NCBI RefSeq assembly: GCF_001953985.1
Contig: NZ_MBEI01000008.1
Location: 1-64,000, forward strand
Direction: 5' to 3'
Length of the DNA stretch: 64,000 nucleotides
From: Mycobacterium colombiense
Lineage (GTDB): Bacteria; Actinomycetota; Actinomycetes; Mycobacteriales; Mycobacteriaceae
This document shows, one piece after another, positions 41,364 through 51,707 of the stretch (positions are counted from its first letter, which is position 1; each line of letters opens with the position of its first letter). The position numbers and the translations under genes were made by a program. The notes beneath the pieces were generated by a model. It ran no database searches and was not told the DNA's origin. It was given only the letters and a program-made list of their open reading frames with translations.

Positions 41364-42008
41364 TCAGCCGGGCGCCAGCGCCGGGGCCTGTAACACCAGC
41401 GGCACCAGGTAGCGGCGGGCGAAGTCGCGGGCCTGGTGCTGGTTGTAGATCGGGATGACCGACTTCGGCGTTCTGATCAGCGAGATGATCAGCCGTCCGA
41501 TCATCTCGCCGACCACCTCGGGGTCGAGTTCGGCGGACAGTTCGCCGCGTTCCTGCCAGCGGCGTAGCCAGGTGGCGATGTAGCCGCGGGTCATGGCGAT
41601 CAGGTTCTCATCGGTCAGATAGGCGGATAGTTCACCGGCGGCGGGTGATTCGCGGATGCTGCGGGTGAGCAGCTTCGGCGCGGAGGCTTCGTGAACAAAG
41701 GCCGCGAAGACTTCCGCGATCCCCTCTTCCGGCGTCGCCGCCCGGGCCGCGACCTCGGAGACGAGCGTGCTCAGCCGCAGTGATTCGTCCATGATGGTCA
41801 GCCGCACCAGGTTTCGCTTGTGCCGGAAGCGGCGGTAGACCGTGGCGACACCGACTCCGGCGGTGTCGGCGATGTCCTGCATGGTGGTGTTGGAGAATCC
41901 GCGCTCGGTGAAGCAGGTGCGTGCCGCGGTGACGATGCTGCGGGCCGTCGGATCGAGGGTGGCCAGGCCGTCGGGCATCAGGCCCAGCAGCATCGCGGGG
42001 TCTACCAT
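41364..42008 (-). CDS. TetR-family regulator of the DUF2236 operon
   Basis: A 214-residue TetR protein. Its helix-turn-helix is TMQDIADTAGVGVATVYRRFRHKRNLV (about residues 40-66). The ATG at 42008 (VDPAMLLGLMPDG) is chosen because sequence upstream loses TetR character. It is the last gene of a three-gene minus-strand set with two DUF2236 proteins and converges on gcvP with a 14-bp gap. The perfect palindrome upstream of the first DUF2236 gene is a candidate operator. M. tuberculosis has other genes (Rv1833c-Rv1835c) in this place. Confidence 0.85.
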   Translation of the reverse strand: MVDPAMLLGLMPDGLATLDPTARSIVTAARTCFTERGFSNTTMQDIADTAGVGVATVYRRFRHKRNLVRLTIMDESLRLSTLVSEVAARAATPEEGIAEVFAAFVHEASAPKLLTRSIRESPAAGELSAYLTDENLIAMTRGYIATWLRRWQERGELSAELDPEVVGEMIGRLIISLIRTPKSVIPIYNQHQARDFARRYLVPLVLQAPALAPG

Positions 42009-42121
42009 CTGGCCTCCAGCCGGTCGGGGTATCACGTCGATTCTGCGCCGTGTCAGCGTATTCGCCCGCGGGTGCGGTGAGCTCCTCCGGGTGTGCCGTC
42101 GCGGCAGCCTATCGTGCCGAA

Positions 42122-43081
42122 TCAGGCTCGGCTCGGCGGTGCGAACGAATCGAGCAGCACCGAGCGGTAGCGGTCGCGCAACCGTTCGTACTGGTAACGG
42201 TTGTAGGCCAGGGGCTCCAAAGTAAGCCGGCGCGGCAACCATCGCCAGCCCAGCTGCAAGGCGGCCACGTAGACGGCGAACTCGACCTGCTCACGCGTGC
42301 CCCACCGCACGCCGAGCAGCCCGCGCATCGTGGGGTGGGCGACCGCGGCCGAGCAGACGACCACCGGCCGGGACGCCAGCGTCGTCATCACCGGCCAGAC
42401 CAGCCGGAGCAGTGGCCGTATTTGCCGGGGTAGCAACAACTTCGGGAGCGGTGGCGCGACGAAGCTGCGGTTGGCGAATTGCAGAAAGTCGTTGTCGGCC
42501 AGATCTTTTGCGGCGACGGCGTTGTAGTACTCGAGCATGTCGTGCAGGGTTGCCGGCAGCTTCGCCTGCTTGCTGGGCAATTCCAGGAATTGCAGCTCCG
42601 CCCGCAGCGTCTGGTAGACCACCTCCTTCTCGGCCGGGGTGAGCCGACGACCGCACACCCGCAGATACGCCTGATACAGGAGGTTGAGGCCGCTCACGGC
42701 CACCCAGATCCACACCTCGGGATCCAGTGCGCTGTAACGGGTGTCGCTGAACGAGTCCTTGCCGGTGCCCCGCACATCGCGGTGCAATCGTTTGAGGTCG
42801 GCCCGCGACGTCCGCACGTCGGAGCTGTCGCCGAAGGTGGCCAGGGCGGTGAACGCGGCGCTGCGGATGCCGCGGTCGGTGAAGTTGTCGGCGAACCGTC
42901 CGCTGCGGTCCACCGCCGCGGCGATCTCCCGGTGCGCCACCTGGTCCAGAGCCAGCCGGCCGAATGCCGCCGCCAAGGGCGAGCCCGCGAACCACCGGAC
43001 GTCGTCCGCCAATTCGCGGTGCGCCGCATCTGGTTTCAACGTGGCTCCATTGCCCCATACGAAACTCGCCGACGTCGTCAT
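42122..43081 (-). CDS. DUF2236 (MpaB/latex-clearing-type) putative oxygenase
   Basis: A 319-residue protein of the MpaB/DUF2236 family, distant relatives of heme-dependent rubber oxygenase. The expected core is visible: LHRDVRG (candidate heme-ligand His), RYSALDPEVWIWVAVS, RLTPAEKEVVYQTLRAE, and LPATLHDMLEYYNAV. No signal peptide is seen. SD AGGAGG is upstream. The gene starts 32 bp after the related gene at 43114. Substrate unknown; family members act on apolar or polyketide-derived compounds. Confidence 0.82.
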   Translation of the reverse strand: MTTSASFVWGNGATLKPDAAHRELADDVRWFAGSPLAAAFGRLALDQVAHREIAAAVDRSGRFADNFTDRGIRSAAFTALATFGDSSDVRTSRADLKRLHRDVRGTGKDSFSDTRYSALDPEVWIWVAVSGLNLLYQAYLRVCGRRLTPAEKEVVYQTLRAELQFLELPSKQAKLPATLHDMLEYYNAVAAKDLADNDFLQFANRSFVAPPLPKLLLPRQIRPLLRLVWPVMTTLASRPVVVCSAAVAHPTMRGLLGVRWGTREQVEFAVYVAALQLGWRWLPRRLTLEPLAYNRYQYERLRDRYRSVLLDSFAPPSRA

Positions 43082-43113
43082 GCCGCTCCTCCTTTAATGG
43101 GCCAGAGTTCGGG

Positions 43114-44004
43114 TCACACCACGGTTGCCCCGGTGATGTGGCGCAACCGCATGTCCCAGACCACCGCCTGCACACCCAGCCGCATCAGGAACCGCGGCGT
43201 GAACAGGTCCAGCACCCCGAGAACACGCTGCCAGCGGTCGAACCGGCGTTGCTGCGCGTCCGACCAGCCGAATCCGAGCTTGTCGCGCAGTTGTGCGGGC
43301 AGATAGCCCAGCGTCATGAACAGGTTCCAGCCGCCGAACAGCGCCGGGATGGGCGTGGGCAGGAAGTTCAGCCGCGCGATGCCGATCAGATAGCGGCGCA
43401 TCCGTTCGTCGAAGTCGAGTCGGTCGAGTTGCTGCTGCCAGTACCGGTCAGCGGCAGCCCGATCGGCCGGCCACATTTCGGGCGGCACCTGCAGTGTGGT
43501 CGCGAACACCGACGCGGCCCGGTGAATCGTTTCCGGGTCGTGGCGGGATCGCCCGCCCCGCAACCTGCGGGTGTCCTCGAAGACCGCGGCCATGCAGGAC
43601 GCCACCCAAAGCTGTAACGCGGGGTCGAACGCGTTGTAGCGCACCGGGCTTTGCGGACCGGACCGCACCGGGACGTGTGCGGCGTTGACCGCTTCCCGAT
43701 ACACTTTGCGATCCTTGGCATTTCCGGCGATGGCCACCGCAATGTAGGTGAACGTTGTGCGGGCCCGTTTGAACGGGTGCTTGTGCAGGTTGCCGCTGTC
43801 GACCTTGCTCTCCATCACACCATAGGCCACGCCCGCATTCGCCAGCTGCATCACGACATTCGCCGCACCGTACGCCGGGGTCAGCCAGGGTGACATCTCC
43901 TCGGCCAGAAACGAGGTGTTTACCGAATCGCTGTCGGCCCGCTCGGCGCGCCGATCCGGCGGGGTGGCCGGGAGTTCGGGATCAGTGGGTAGCGGATGGG
44001 CCAC
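43114..44004 (-). CDS. DUF2236 (MpaB-like) putative oxygenase, divergent paralogue
   Basis: A 296-residue protein sharing with its neighbour the segments AHVPVRSG and RYNAFDPALQLWVASCMAAV, and the spacing to IPALFGGWN near the C-terminus. Overall similarity is low, so the two are old paralogues. GTG 44004, with AGGAAGG upstream, is chosen over a longer frame reaching into the palindromic leader. It is the first gene of the operon DUF2236-DUF2236-TetR. Confidence 0.8.
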   Translation of the reverse strand: MAHPLPTDPELPATPPDRRAERADSDSVNTSFLAEEMSPWLTPAYGAANVVMQLANAGVAYGVMESKVDSGNLHKHPFKRARTTFTYIAVAIAGNAKDRKVYREAVNAAHVPVRSGPQSPVRYNAFDPALQLWVASCMAAVFEDTRRLRGGRSRHDPETIHRAASVFATTLQVPPEMWPADRAAADRYWQQQLDRLDFDERMRRYLIGIARLNFLPTPIPALFGGWNLFMTLGYLPAQLRDKLGFGWSDAQQRRFDRWQRVLGVLDLFTPRFLMRLGVQAVVWDMRLRHITGATVV

Positions 44005-44101
44005 GTCGCCGCCTTCCTGGATCGACCTCGGACGGGTTCGGGTGCGTGTCCGCTGCGCCGCCAGCGGATGTCTCGAACACGTCCCCACAGTCCCCACGCC
44101 T

Positions 44102-44126
44102 GATAGAAATCGGGGTGATTTCTATC
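44102..44126. promoter_or_regulatory. Perfect 10-bp palindrome upstream of the DUF2236 operon
   Basis: Arms GATAGAAATC (44102-44111) and GATTTCTATC (44117-44126) are perfectly complementary around a 5-bp GGGGT spacer. The site is about 98 bp before the operon start, in a 335-bp gap without genes. It is AT-richer than its surroundings and is a strong candidate operator for the operon's own TetR protein. Confidence 0.65.
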
Positions 44127-44339
44127 GTTGAGTCTGGCACAGACCGCCGCCGTTCGATAGAGACGGCGAGAGATTCGGTCGGGACCGGTGTGGCAGCCAT
44201 GCCTTTCGCCGAGTCCGACCTGCGCGTTCCGCGAGCGCCCGGCGCCACCGGAGCCGGTATCGCCGGTAGGCGAACGCGAACTATCTATCACGGACCGCGG
44301 CGGCCCCGTGCCCACGCCGGGCGGGGCCGACTCGCGCCG

Positions 44340-46403
44340 TCAGCTCAGAAAGGCGTTGATCGCCGACGCGAGATCGGGTGACGCCGACGTCGCGAGATTC
44401 TGGTAGCTACCGCCGCTGAGCTGGGCTACCGCTTCCCAGGTGCTGCGGTCCGGGTCGGCTCCGAAGTCGATGACGTTCACGGCGATGGGTTTGGCCGAAT
44501 CGGCGCTCTTGCGGATGAAGTCCTGCAGCCCCGGCCCGTCCAGTGTCTGGTCGGTGTGCGGTCCCGCGGTGATCAACAGGATCGAATTCGTCTGTCCCGC
44601 ATGGTAGTTGGTCTGCATATCCTGGTAGAGCATCCGCAGCGTGGTGAAGGACACGGCGCCGCCCCCCGACGAGTACTGCTTGTCCAGCGCGGTGGCCAGC
44701 GCCGCCGAACGCGGCTGGCCGTTGACGGCGTCGGACAGCGGCCCGCTCGCCACCTCGGAGCGACCCTCGTGGCCGTCGAACGTCCACAGCCCGACTACCG
44801 CGGTGCCGGGCAGCGCCTTGATCTTGTCCTGCAGCGCGCCGATCACGTTGGCCAGCCGGGATTTTCCGCCTTCCTGGCCGGGCATCGACTGGTCGAGCAT
44901 GATGGTCGTGGCCTGCCCGCTCGACGGGCTCGCCATCGCCTCGGCGAGGGTGGCGCGGATCGGCTCATCGCCCACCGACACCGCGGCCGGCAGCGCCGGG
45001 AAGTTGGTGACCGGACTGCTGGGCGGTTTGACCCCGTTGACGCGGAAGCCGGCCTTCGCCAGCTTGGCCAGCTGATCGGACTTATGCATGAAACGCGAGA
45101 ACTCGCTGGCCGCCGAGGCCTGTTCCCGGCTGAGCCAGGAACCACTGAGCAGCACGGTGGGGTAGTCGGCCACCGCGGCGGAGCCGGGTGGCAGCCAGAA
45201 CCCCAAGGCGCCGTTGGCGTCTGGCAACGATTGGCCGCGCCGGAACAGCTGCTGCTCGGTGGTGACGACCGCGTGGACGGGGGCGGTCGCGGGGTCGCCG
45301 GGCTTCAGCAGCGTGTTCATCGCCTCGTTAAGCGAGTTGTCGGCCAGCTTGGGTTGTCCGCTCAGCAGGCTGCGCACCGCGCCGGTACCCTGCGTCACCG
45401 GCGCGCCGGGCGGTACCGACGCGGTCGCCACCGCCTCGCCGGCCAGGAACGATGCGTCCCCGTTGCCGTTCATCGGCAGCGCCAGCCGCAGCGAGCCCCA
45501 CGCGGGTAAGTTCAACCCGGCCAACGCATTCGGGTTGTTTTGCAGTCCGGGCAGCGCCGCCCAGTTCTGGTTGGACAGGGCCGGGGCGAGTTGCGGGCGG
45601 ATGGCCAGCACCACCGGCGAGGTGACCAGCGAATGGCTCTCGGTGACGGTCTTCTGGGCCGTCGCCCCGGCGAGCCGCGCGGCCGAGATCGAGCTGCCCG
45701 GAATCCACAGCGCCGGCTGGCCGCCCAGTTCCGCGGGCCATTTGCCGATGAAGCCGTTCAGCACGGCGTCGGAGTTGGCCGGCTTGACGCTCACCACCAT
45801 GCAGTGGTCGCCGATCGGCCCGGCGGATTTGTTGTAGCTTTCCGCGAGTTGCTGAACGGAATCGGCGATCGACGGGTCTGCGACGACGGCCACCGTCTCC
45901 TGGCCGCCCGAGCAGCGGCCCGCCGCCGTGTGCGATCGCTTGGACAGCGCGTCACCGAAGAAGCTCCATAGGATCACCGATCCGACCACGACGACGACCG
46001 CGACCAGCGCCACGATCACGCCGATGCTGACGCCGCGAGGGCCGCCGTCGCTGCGATGACCACCCAGCCGATCGGCGAGCCCACGATGCCCGCCCCGGAA
46101 GAGCGACGGTGTCGAGGCCGGCGGCTCCGCGCTCGACGCGGCGGCCGGCCGCGACGGAAACTCCGGGTAGTCGTCAGCGGCGCTGTCTACGAACGAATCC
46201 TCGGCCGCGTAGGGATCGTCGTCGGGATACCGACGTTCGCGGGAGTAATAACCCTCGTCCGAGTAGAGGTCGGCTTCCTCGTCGCGGCCGGCCTCCAGGT
46301 GGCGGCGTCCCGCCTCATCACCTCGAGACGGCTCGTCGACGACGTCGTCGCGAGATGGCTCGTCGAGGAAGTCGTCAGGGTCGGGCGCACTGTGCCTACC
46401 CAT
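44340..46403 (-). CDS. Membrane-anchored protein with solute-binding-like and VWA domains (Rv1836c-like)
   Basis: A 687-residue protein. A very acidic N-terminal tail (about 120 residues, many Asp/Glu/Arg) precedes one transmembrane helix (VSIGVIVALVAVVVVVGSVILW). A periplasmic solute-binding-like domain follows (about 165-480), then a C-terminal VWA domain (about 500-687). The MIDAS loop reads MLDQSMPGQ, so the DxSxS motif has Pro at the last position; metal binding may be altered. The MGRHSAPDP start is typical of actinobacterial proteins. Function unknown. It is next to glcB as in M. tuberculosis. Confidence 0.85.
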   Translation of the reverse strand: MGRHSAPDPDDFLDEPSRDDVVDEPSRGDEAGRRHLEAGRDEEADLYSDEGYYSRERRYPDDDPYAAEDSFVDSAADDYPEFPSRPAAASSAEPPASTPSLFRGGHRGLADRLGGHRSDGGPRGVSIGVIVALVAVVVVVGSVILWSFFGDALSKRSHTAAGRCSGGQETVAVVADPSIADSVQQLAESYNKSAGPIGDHCMVVSVKPANSDAVLNGFIGKWPAELGGQPALWIPGSSISAARLAGATAQKTVTESHSLVTSPVVLAIRPQLAPALSNQNWAALPGLQNNPNALAGLNLPAWGSLRLALPMNGNGDASFLAGEAVATASVPPGAPVTQGTGAVRSLLSGQPKLADNSLNEAMNTLLKPGDPATAPVHAVVTTEQQLFRRGQSLPDANGALGFWLPPGSAAVADYPTVLLSGSWLSREQASAASEFSRFMHKSDQLAKLAKAGFRVNGVKPPSSPVTNFPALPAAVSVGDEPIRATLAEAMASPSSGQATTIMLDQSMPGQEGGKSRLANVIGALQDKIKALPGTAVVGLWTFDGHEGRSEVASGPLSDAVNGQPRSAALATALDKQYSSGGGAVSFTTLRMLYQDMQTNYHAGQTNSILLITAGPHTDQTLDGPGLQDFIRKSADSAKPIAVNVIDFGADPDRSTWEAVAQLSGGSYQNLATSASPDLASAINAFLS

Positions 46404-46503
46404 AGCAGTGCCCGCGGCCTTTCCGTCGATCCATCGTTAACTCGGCGCCGATTTTAATCATCGCCGGCACTATTACACGTACGAACCCGATTTGAGCGCA
46501 GGC

Positions 46504-48699
46504 TCAATTCGACTGCGCGGCGTGTGCCTTAACCTCACGCCGACGGCGATGCAGGATCGGCTCGGTGTAACCGTTGGGTTGCTGCGTTCCGGTCAAAATC
46601 AGATCCTGTGCGGCGAGGAAGGCCAGGCTGTCGTCGAAGTTCGGTGCCATCGGCAGGTACGCCGCGTCCTTGGCGTTCTGTTCGTCGACCAGCGGTGCCA
46701 TCCGCTCCAGGCTGGCCCGCACGTCCTCCTCGGTGATCACGCCGTGGCGCAGCCAGTTGGCCAGCAGCTGGCTCGAAATCCGCAGCGTGGCACGGTCTTC
46801 CATCAGCGCGACGTCGTGAATGTCGGGCACCTTCGAGCAGCCGACGCCCTGCGCGACCCAGCGCACCACGTAGCCCAGGATGGACTGGCAGTTGTTGTCG
46901 ACCTCTTCGCGGATCTCCTCGGGAGCCCAGGCCAGCTCCTTGGCCAGCGGGATGGTCAGCAACTCCTCGATCTTGGTGCGCTTCTTGCCGGCGAGCTCCT
47001 CCTGCACGGCGCCCACGTCGACGTAGTGGTAGTGCATCGCGTGCAGGGTGGCCGCCGTCGGCGAGGGCACCCACGCGGTGGTCGCGCCCGCCTTCGGCTG
47101 GCCGATCTTCTGCTCGACCATGTCGGCCATCAGCTCGGTCATCGCCCACATGCCCTTACCGATCTGGGCCTTGCCCTTGAAGCCGGCCGCCAGGCCGATG
47201 TCGACGTTGGCATCCTCGTAGGCCTTGATCCACGCGGTGCTCTTCATCGCACCCTTGCGGATCATCGGCCCGGCCTCCATCGAGGTGTGGATTTCGTCGC
47301 CGGTGCGGTCCAGGAAGCCGGTGTTGATGAACACGACCCGGTCGGCCGCGGCCTTGATGCAGGCCTTGAGGTTGACGGTGGTGCGCCGCTCCTCGTCCAT
47401 GATGCCGACCTTGAGGGTGCCCTGGGGCAGGCCGAGGACGTCTTCGACGCGGCTGAACAGCTCGCAGGTGTAGGCGACCTCGTCGGGCCCGTGCATCTTG
47501 GGCTTGACGATGTAGATGGACCCGGTGCGGCTGTTGGCCAGCGGGCCGTTCGCGTCCCCGGTCTTGAGCCCGTGGATCGCGGTCAGGCCGGTGAACAGCG
47601 CATCCATGATGCCCTCGAACACCTCGTTGCCCTCGGCGTCGACGATCGCGTCGTTGGTCATCAGGTGACCGACGTTGCGGACGAACAGCAGGCTGCGGCC
47701 GGGCAGAACCAGTTCGCCCTCGCCGTCGGGTGTGCTGTAGGTGCGGTCCTCGTTGAGCACCCGAGTGAAGCTCTTGCCGTCCTTGGAGACCTCTTCGGAC
47801 AGATCGCCCTTGTTCAGCCCGAGCCAGTTGCGGTAGCCCAGCACCTTGTCGTCGGCGTCGACGGCGGCCACCGAGTCCTCGAAGTCCATGATCGTGGTGA
47901 TGGCCGATTCCAGGACCACGTCCTTGATGCCCGCGGAGTCGGTCTTGCCGATCGGCGATTCCGGGTCGATCAGGATCTCGATGTGCAGGCCGTGGTTGAC
48001 CAGCAACACCGACCAGTTGGGGGAACCGAGCTCGCCGGTGTAACCGGCGAACTTCTCCGGGTCGGCCAGGCCGACGGAGCCGTCGGCGGTCGTGATCTTG
48101 AGCCGTGCGTCGTCGACGGACAGGCCCGTCGCGTCGGCCCACGAACCGGATTCCAGCGGCACGGCCTCGTCGAGGAACTTCCGCGCGTAGGCGATCACCT
48201 TGTCGCCGCGGACCTTGTTGTAGCTGGTGCCCTTTTCGGCGCCGTCACTCTCGGGGATGACGTCGGTGCCGTACAGGGCGTCGTAGAGCGAGCCCCACCG
48301 GGCGTTGGCGGCGTTCAGCGCGAACCGGGCGTTGAGCACCGGCACCACCAGCTGCGGGCCGGCGGTCGTGGTGATCTCGTCGTCCACACCGGAGGTGGTG
48401 ATGGTGAAGTCCGCGGGTTCGGGTTGCAGATAACCGATTTCGGTCAGGAACTGGCGGTACTCGTCGATGTCGAGCGGCGCGATGACGCGGCTGCGGTGCC
48501 ACTTGTCGATCTGGGCCTGCAGCTCGTCGCGGCGGCGTAGCAAGTCCTGGTTCTTGGGGGTGAGGTCGGTGACCACCTTGTCGACGCCCGCCCAGAAGCT
48601 GTCCGGGTCGATGTCGGTGCCGGGCAAGGCCTCGTTGTTCACGAAGTCGTAGAGCACTCGGGCGACGCGCAAGTTCCCCGCCGACACGCGATCAGTCAT
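46504..48699 (-). CDS. glcB: Malate synthase G
   Basis: A 731-residue enzyme that condenses glyoxylate and acetyl-CoA to malate in the glyoxylate shunt, needed for growth on fatty acids. Recognisable stretches include [18 protein letters not shown] (catalytic Asp/Glu region), [35 protein letters not shown] and [15 protein letters not shown]. The start ATG has a GGAGGAG ribosome-binding site. In M. tuberculosis the next genes are vapBC13 and PE_PGRS34; here only ~280 bp of non-coding sequence separates it from the CBS-domain genes. Confidence 0.96.
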   Translation of the reverse strand: MTDRVSAGNLRVARVLYDFVNNEALPGTDIDPDSFWAGVDKVVTDLTPKNQDLLRRRDELQAQIDKWHRSRVIAPLDIDEYRQFLTEIGYLQPEPADFTITTSGVDDEITTTAGPQLVVPVLNARFALNAANARWGSLYDALYGTDVIPESDGAEKGTSYNKVRGDKVIAYARKFLDEAVPLESGSWADATGLSVDDARLKITTADGSVGLADPEKFAGYTGELGSPNWSVLLVNHGLHIEILIDPESPIGKTDSAGIKDVVLESAITTIMDFEDSVAAVDADDKVLGYRNWLGLNKGDLSEEVSKDGKSFTRVLNEDRTYSTPDGEGELVLPGRSLLFVRNVGHLMTNDAIVDAEGNEVFEGIMDALFTGLTAIHGLKTGDANGPLANSRTGSIYIVKPKMHGPDEVAYTCELFSRVEDVLGLPQGTLKVGIMDEERRTTVNLKACIKAAADRVVFINTGFLDRTGDEIHTSMEAGPMIRKGAMKSTAWIKAYEDANVDIGLAAGFKGKAQIGKGMWAMTELMADMVEQKIGQPKAGATTAWVPSPTAATLHAMHYHYVDVGAVQEELAGKKRTKIEELLTIPLAKELAWAPEEIREEVDNNCQSILGYVVRWVAQGVGCSKVPDIHDVALMEDRATLRISSQLLANWLRHGVITEEDVRASLERMAPLVDEQNAKDAAYLPMAPNFDDSLAFLAAQDLILTGTQQPNGYTEPILHRRRREVKAHAAQSN

Positions 48700-48978
48700 G
48701 ATTCTCCTCCGTCATGGGCCGCACCGGACCATCGTCGGGCCAGATTGGCAATGTCATAAGCCTACCGAGCGCAGCATGGTGAGCGTTATCACCCGACTCG
48801 CCACAGCAGGTCAGGAAGCGCTGACAGCCCCAAGAACGACGCTGCGGCGAGCATCGGGATCTGTTTCCAGCAACGCATGTTCCGCGTGCCAACGGCCGTT
48901 GCCCTCCAGCACTTTCTTAACTGGTAGCCGTGAAAGATCATACGGGCAGCGCAGAGGCGTCCCGGCCGGCCAGTGCCG

Positions 48979-50019
48979 CTACGCGTCGCGCATGGTGCCG
49001 ACGAGGTCTTCAACCAGGTCTTCCATGGCCACCATGGCCACCACCGCCCCGATTTCGTCGGTCACCAACGCCAGATGGCTGTTGCTGCGGCGCATCCGGG
49101 ACAGGGCATCGGCCAGCGCCAGCGACCGGGACAGCCGCGGCAGCGGGCGCACCTTCGCCAGATCGATCACCGTCTGCGGATCGTCGCCGAGCGTCAGCAC
49201 GTCTTTGATGTGCAGATACCCGAGGAAGACGCCGCCGACGCTGGCCACCGGGAACCGCGAGTAACCGGTCTGGGCCAGGGCCTGCTCGACCGCCCCGACC
49301 GTGGGGCCCGAGCCCGCCGCGGCGACCGGTACCGCGTGCACGCGGGCGAGGGGCACCGCCACGTCACCGACCACGCGGTGGCGAATTTGCAGTGCCCGGG
49401 TGAGCCGGGTGCGTTCCTCGCGGTCCAGCAAGCCCTCGGACTCCGATTCGGCGATCATCTCGCTGAGCTCGACGGGGGAGACTGTGATCTCCAGCTCGTC
49501 CTTGGGTTCGACGCCGAACGCGCGGACCACCAGGTTGGCGCACTTGTTGTAGAACACGATGAACGGCCGCGCGGCCCGCACGTAGGCCAGATACGGCGGG
49601 ACGAGCAACATCGCGGTGCGTTCCGGTCCGGCCAGCGCGATGTTCTTCGGCACCATCTCGCCCAGCAGCACGTGCAGCGTCACCACGATGGCCAGCGCGA
49701 TCGCGAACGACAATGTGTGCAGCAACGTCGGGTGAATTCCGGTGAGCCCCAGCGCGGTTCGCAGCAGATTGGACACCGCCGACTCGCCGATCCGCCCGAG
49801 CAGCAGGGACGCGGCCGTGACGCCCAACTGGGCACCGGCCAGCATGGACGGCAGCTGCTCCCCGGCCCGGATCACCGTGACCGCGGCCGCCTTGCCCTGT
49901 TCGGCGAGCGCCTCGAGGCGGTCGCGGCGCGCCGAGATCAGCGAGAACTCCGCCCCGACGAAGAACGCGTTGACCCCGATCAACAGGACGGCCAACAGCA
50001 GGCCCATGGTGTCGCTCAT
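48979..50019 (-). CDS. CNNM/HlyC-CorC family membrane protein with CBS domains (Rv1841c-like)
   Basis: A 346-residue protein. A DUF21 (CNNM) transmembrane domain fills the first ~170 residues ([21 protein letters not shown] at the start, [15 protein letters not shown] near 125), followed by a pair of CBS domains ([10 protein letters not shown] and [17 protein letters not shown]). It lacks the C-terminal CorC/HlyC domain of larger relatives. The family is linked to Mg2+ or other cation handling. Its start overlaps the stop of the upstream paralogue by 4 bp (ATGA). Confidence 0.88.
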   Translation of the reverse strand: MSDTMGLLLAVLLIGVNAFFVGAEFSLISARRDRLEALAEQGKAAAVTVIRAGEQLPSMLAGAQLGVTAASLLLGRIGESAVSNLLRTALGLTGIHPTLLHTLSFAIALAIVVTLHVLLGEMVPKNIALAGPERTAMLLVPPYLAYVRAARPFIVFYNKCANLVVRAFGVEPKDELEITVSPVELSEMIAESESEGLLDREERTRLTRALQIRHRVVGDVAVPLARVHAVPVAAAGSGPTVGAVEQALAQTGYSRFPVASVGGVFLGYLHIKDVLTLGDDPQTVIDLAKVRPLPRLSRSLALADALSRMRRSNSHLALVTDEIGAVVAMVAMEDLVEDLVGTMRDA

Positions 50020-51386
50020 CGGTGCACCCCGGTCGCGGGGACGTCACCGTGACTGCTCAGTTCGATCAGCTCGAGCAGGTCGATTCGGCGGCCATCCATC
50101 CGGATCACCGTTGCCTGCCAACGCGTCACCGGGTCCTGTAGGCCGTCGGAGTCCAGCGCGGGCAGCTTGACCGTGTCGCCGGCCACCGGGATGTGACCGA
50201 TCTCGCGCAGCACCAGCCCGCCGATGGTCTCGTAGGGGCCTTCGGGCGCCCGAAAGCCGGTGGCGGCGGCCACCTCGTCGATGCGCAGCAGGCCCGAGAC
50301 CCGCCAGCCGGAGCCGGCGGGCACCACGTCCGGAGTCGCATCGTCGTGCTCGTCGCGGACGCCGCCGACGATTTCCTCGATCAGGTCCTCGACGGTCACC
50401 ATGCCGGCGGTGCCGCCGTATTCGTCGACGACCAGCGCGGTTTGCAGGTTGTTTGCCCGGATCTCGGCCATCACCGCGTCGCCGTCCAGGGTTGATGGCA
50501 CGTTCGGAACGGGTTGGGCCACCGTGATCAGCCGCGTGCGGGCGCGTTCGGTCCGCGGGATGGCGAACACCTGCTTGACGTGCACGATGCCGACCGTCTC
50601 GTCGAGGTCGCCGTCGACGATCGGGAAGCGGGAGAATCCGGACTCGGCGGCCGCGGTCACCAGGTCGGCGACCGTGTCGTCGGTCTGCAGGGCCACGATC
50701 TTGGACCGCGGCGTCATCAGCTCCTCGGCGCTCAGGGCGCCGAACTGCAACGAGCGCCGCACCAGGGCCGCCGTCGCGGCGTCCAGCGAGCCGCTGCGCG
50801 CCGACGAACGCACCAGCGACAACAGCTCCTGGGGGGACCGGGCCGAGCGCAGCTCCTCGGCCGGTTCGACGCCGAGCCGGCGCACGATCCAGTTCGCCGC
50901 CCCGTTGGTCAACCGGATCGCCGGGGTGAGCAGCAGCGAGAACAACAGCTGGGCGCTCACGACGGCACGGGCCGTCGACAGCGGGCGCGCCACCGCCAGG
51001 TACTTGGGAACCAGCTCGCCGAACACCATCGACACCGATGTCACGATCACCAGCACCAGGAAGGCCATGATCGCGTCGCCGACCTTGTCGGGTATGCCGA
51101 TCGCATCCAGCCACGGGTGCGGCAGGTCCTGCACCATCGGATCGGTCAGGTAACCGGCCGCCAGCGTGGTGATCGAGATACCCAACTGGGCGCCCGACAG
51201 TTGAAACGACAGCCGCTGGTGCGCGTGACGGATCCAGCGGTCGCGGCGCCCGCCGCCACGCGCGTTGGCCTCGACGGCGCTGCGGTCCAGGGTGGTCAGC
51301 GAGAACTCCGCGGCGACGAAGACGGCGTTGCCGAAGATGAGCACCGCGATCGACACAATGCTGATCACGGTGACGGTGACGTTCAT
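50016..51386 (-). CDS. CNNM/HlyC-CorC family membrane protein with CBS and CorC domains (Rv1842c-like)
   Basis: A 456-residue longer paralogue: DUF21 transmembrane domain ([33 protein letters not shown]), two CBS domains ([35 protein letters not shown]) and a C-terminal CorC/HlyC domain ([14 protein letters not shown]). It is translated together with the next gene through an ATGA overlap; the two may act as a heteromer. A cation transport or sensing role is family-based inference. Confidence 0.9.
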   Translation of the reverse strand: MNVTVTVISIVSIAVLIFGNAVFVAAEFSLTTLDRSAVEANARGGGRRDRWIRHAHQRLSFQLSGAQLGISITTLAAGYLTDPMVQDLPHPWLDAIGIPDKVGDAIMAFLVLVIVTSVSMVFGELVPKYLAVARPLSTARAVVSAQLLFSLLLTPAIRLTNGAANWIVRRLGVEPAEELRSARSPQELLSLVRSSARSGSLDAATAALVRRSLQFGALSAEELMTPRSKIVALQTDDTVADLVTAAAESGFSRFPIVDGDLDETVGIVHVKQVFAIPRTERARTRLITVAQPVPNVPSTLDGDAVMAEIRANNLQTALVVDEYGGTAGMVTVEDLIEEIVGGVRDEHDDATPDVVPAGSGWRVSGLLRIDEVAAATGFRAPEGPYETIGGLVLREIGHIPVAGDTVKLPALDSDGLQDPVTRWQATVIRMDGRRIDLLELIELSSHGDVPATGVHR

Positions 51387-51580
51387 GAACGACGCGGCCG
51401 GCCGGCCGAGGGGAAAGGCGTGACGAGCGGAGACGGCGCGGAAGGAGGCTCCGCATCGGGCGATTCGGCTGACGGCCCGTGCGCCCGCAAGCCGTTGGCT
51501 GGCACGGGTGCCTGCGGCACGTCGATCCTTTCACTGCCTGGTGGCTGAGCGGTCGCGGTTGCGTCCGTCTTTGCTGTCAT
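51383..51580 (-). CDS. Possible small Pro/Ala-rich ORF upstream of Rv1842c-like gene
   Basis: A 65-residue frame ([19 protein letters not shown] at the start) whose TGA overlaps the ATG of the CBS gene as ATGA. Such coupling is typical of real genes, but there is no clear ribosome-binding site, no known family, and the low-complexity composition is common in chance frames of high-GC DNA. It is also the main content of the ~320-bp gap before mbtK. Confidence 0.3.
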   Translation of the reverse strand: MTAKTDATATAQPPGSERIDVPQAPVPANGLRAHGPSAESPDAEPPSAPSPLVTPFPSAGRPRRS

Positions 51581-51667
51581 ATGCTAGCCCGGGTCGCGGC
51601 CGCACGGCGCTGCCCAACCCCGGCCAGGGGGTCGCCCGGCCGAATTCGGCGGATTCCCCGGGCCGAC

Positions 51668-51686
51668 TAAAGTATGGCTAACCTTA
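51668..51686. promoter_or_regulatory. IdeR iron box upstream of mbtK
   Basis: TAAAGTATGGCTAACCTTA matches the IdeR consensus TTAGGTTAGGCTAACCTAA at 14 of 19 positions, including the intact right half GGCTAACCT. It is 22 bp before the mbtK start codon, a position that would repress transcription in iron-rich cells. Confidence 0.8.
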
Positions 51687-51707
51687 CTCAGGTACGCTCT
51701 GCGCACT

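Noticed and set aside
46492..48540. A 682-codon open frame antisense to glcB
   Set aside because: Shadow of glcB; its product is low-complexity and rich in Val, Gly and Asp with no recognisable domain.
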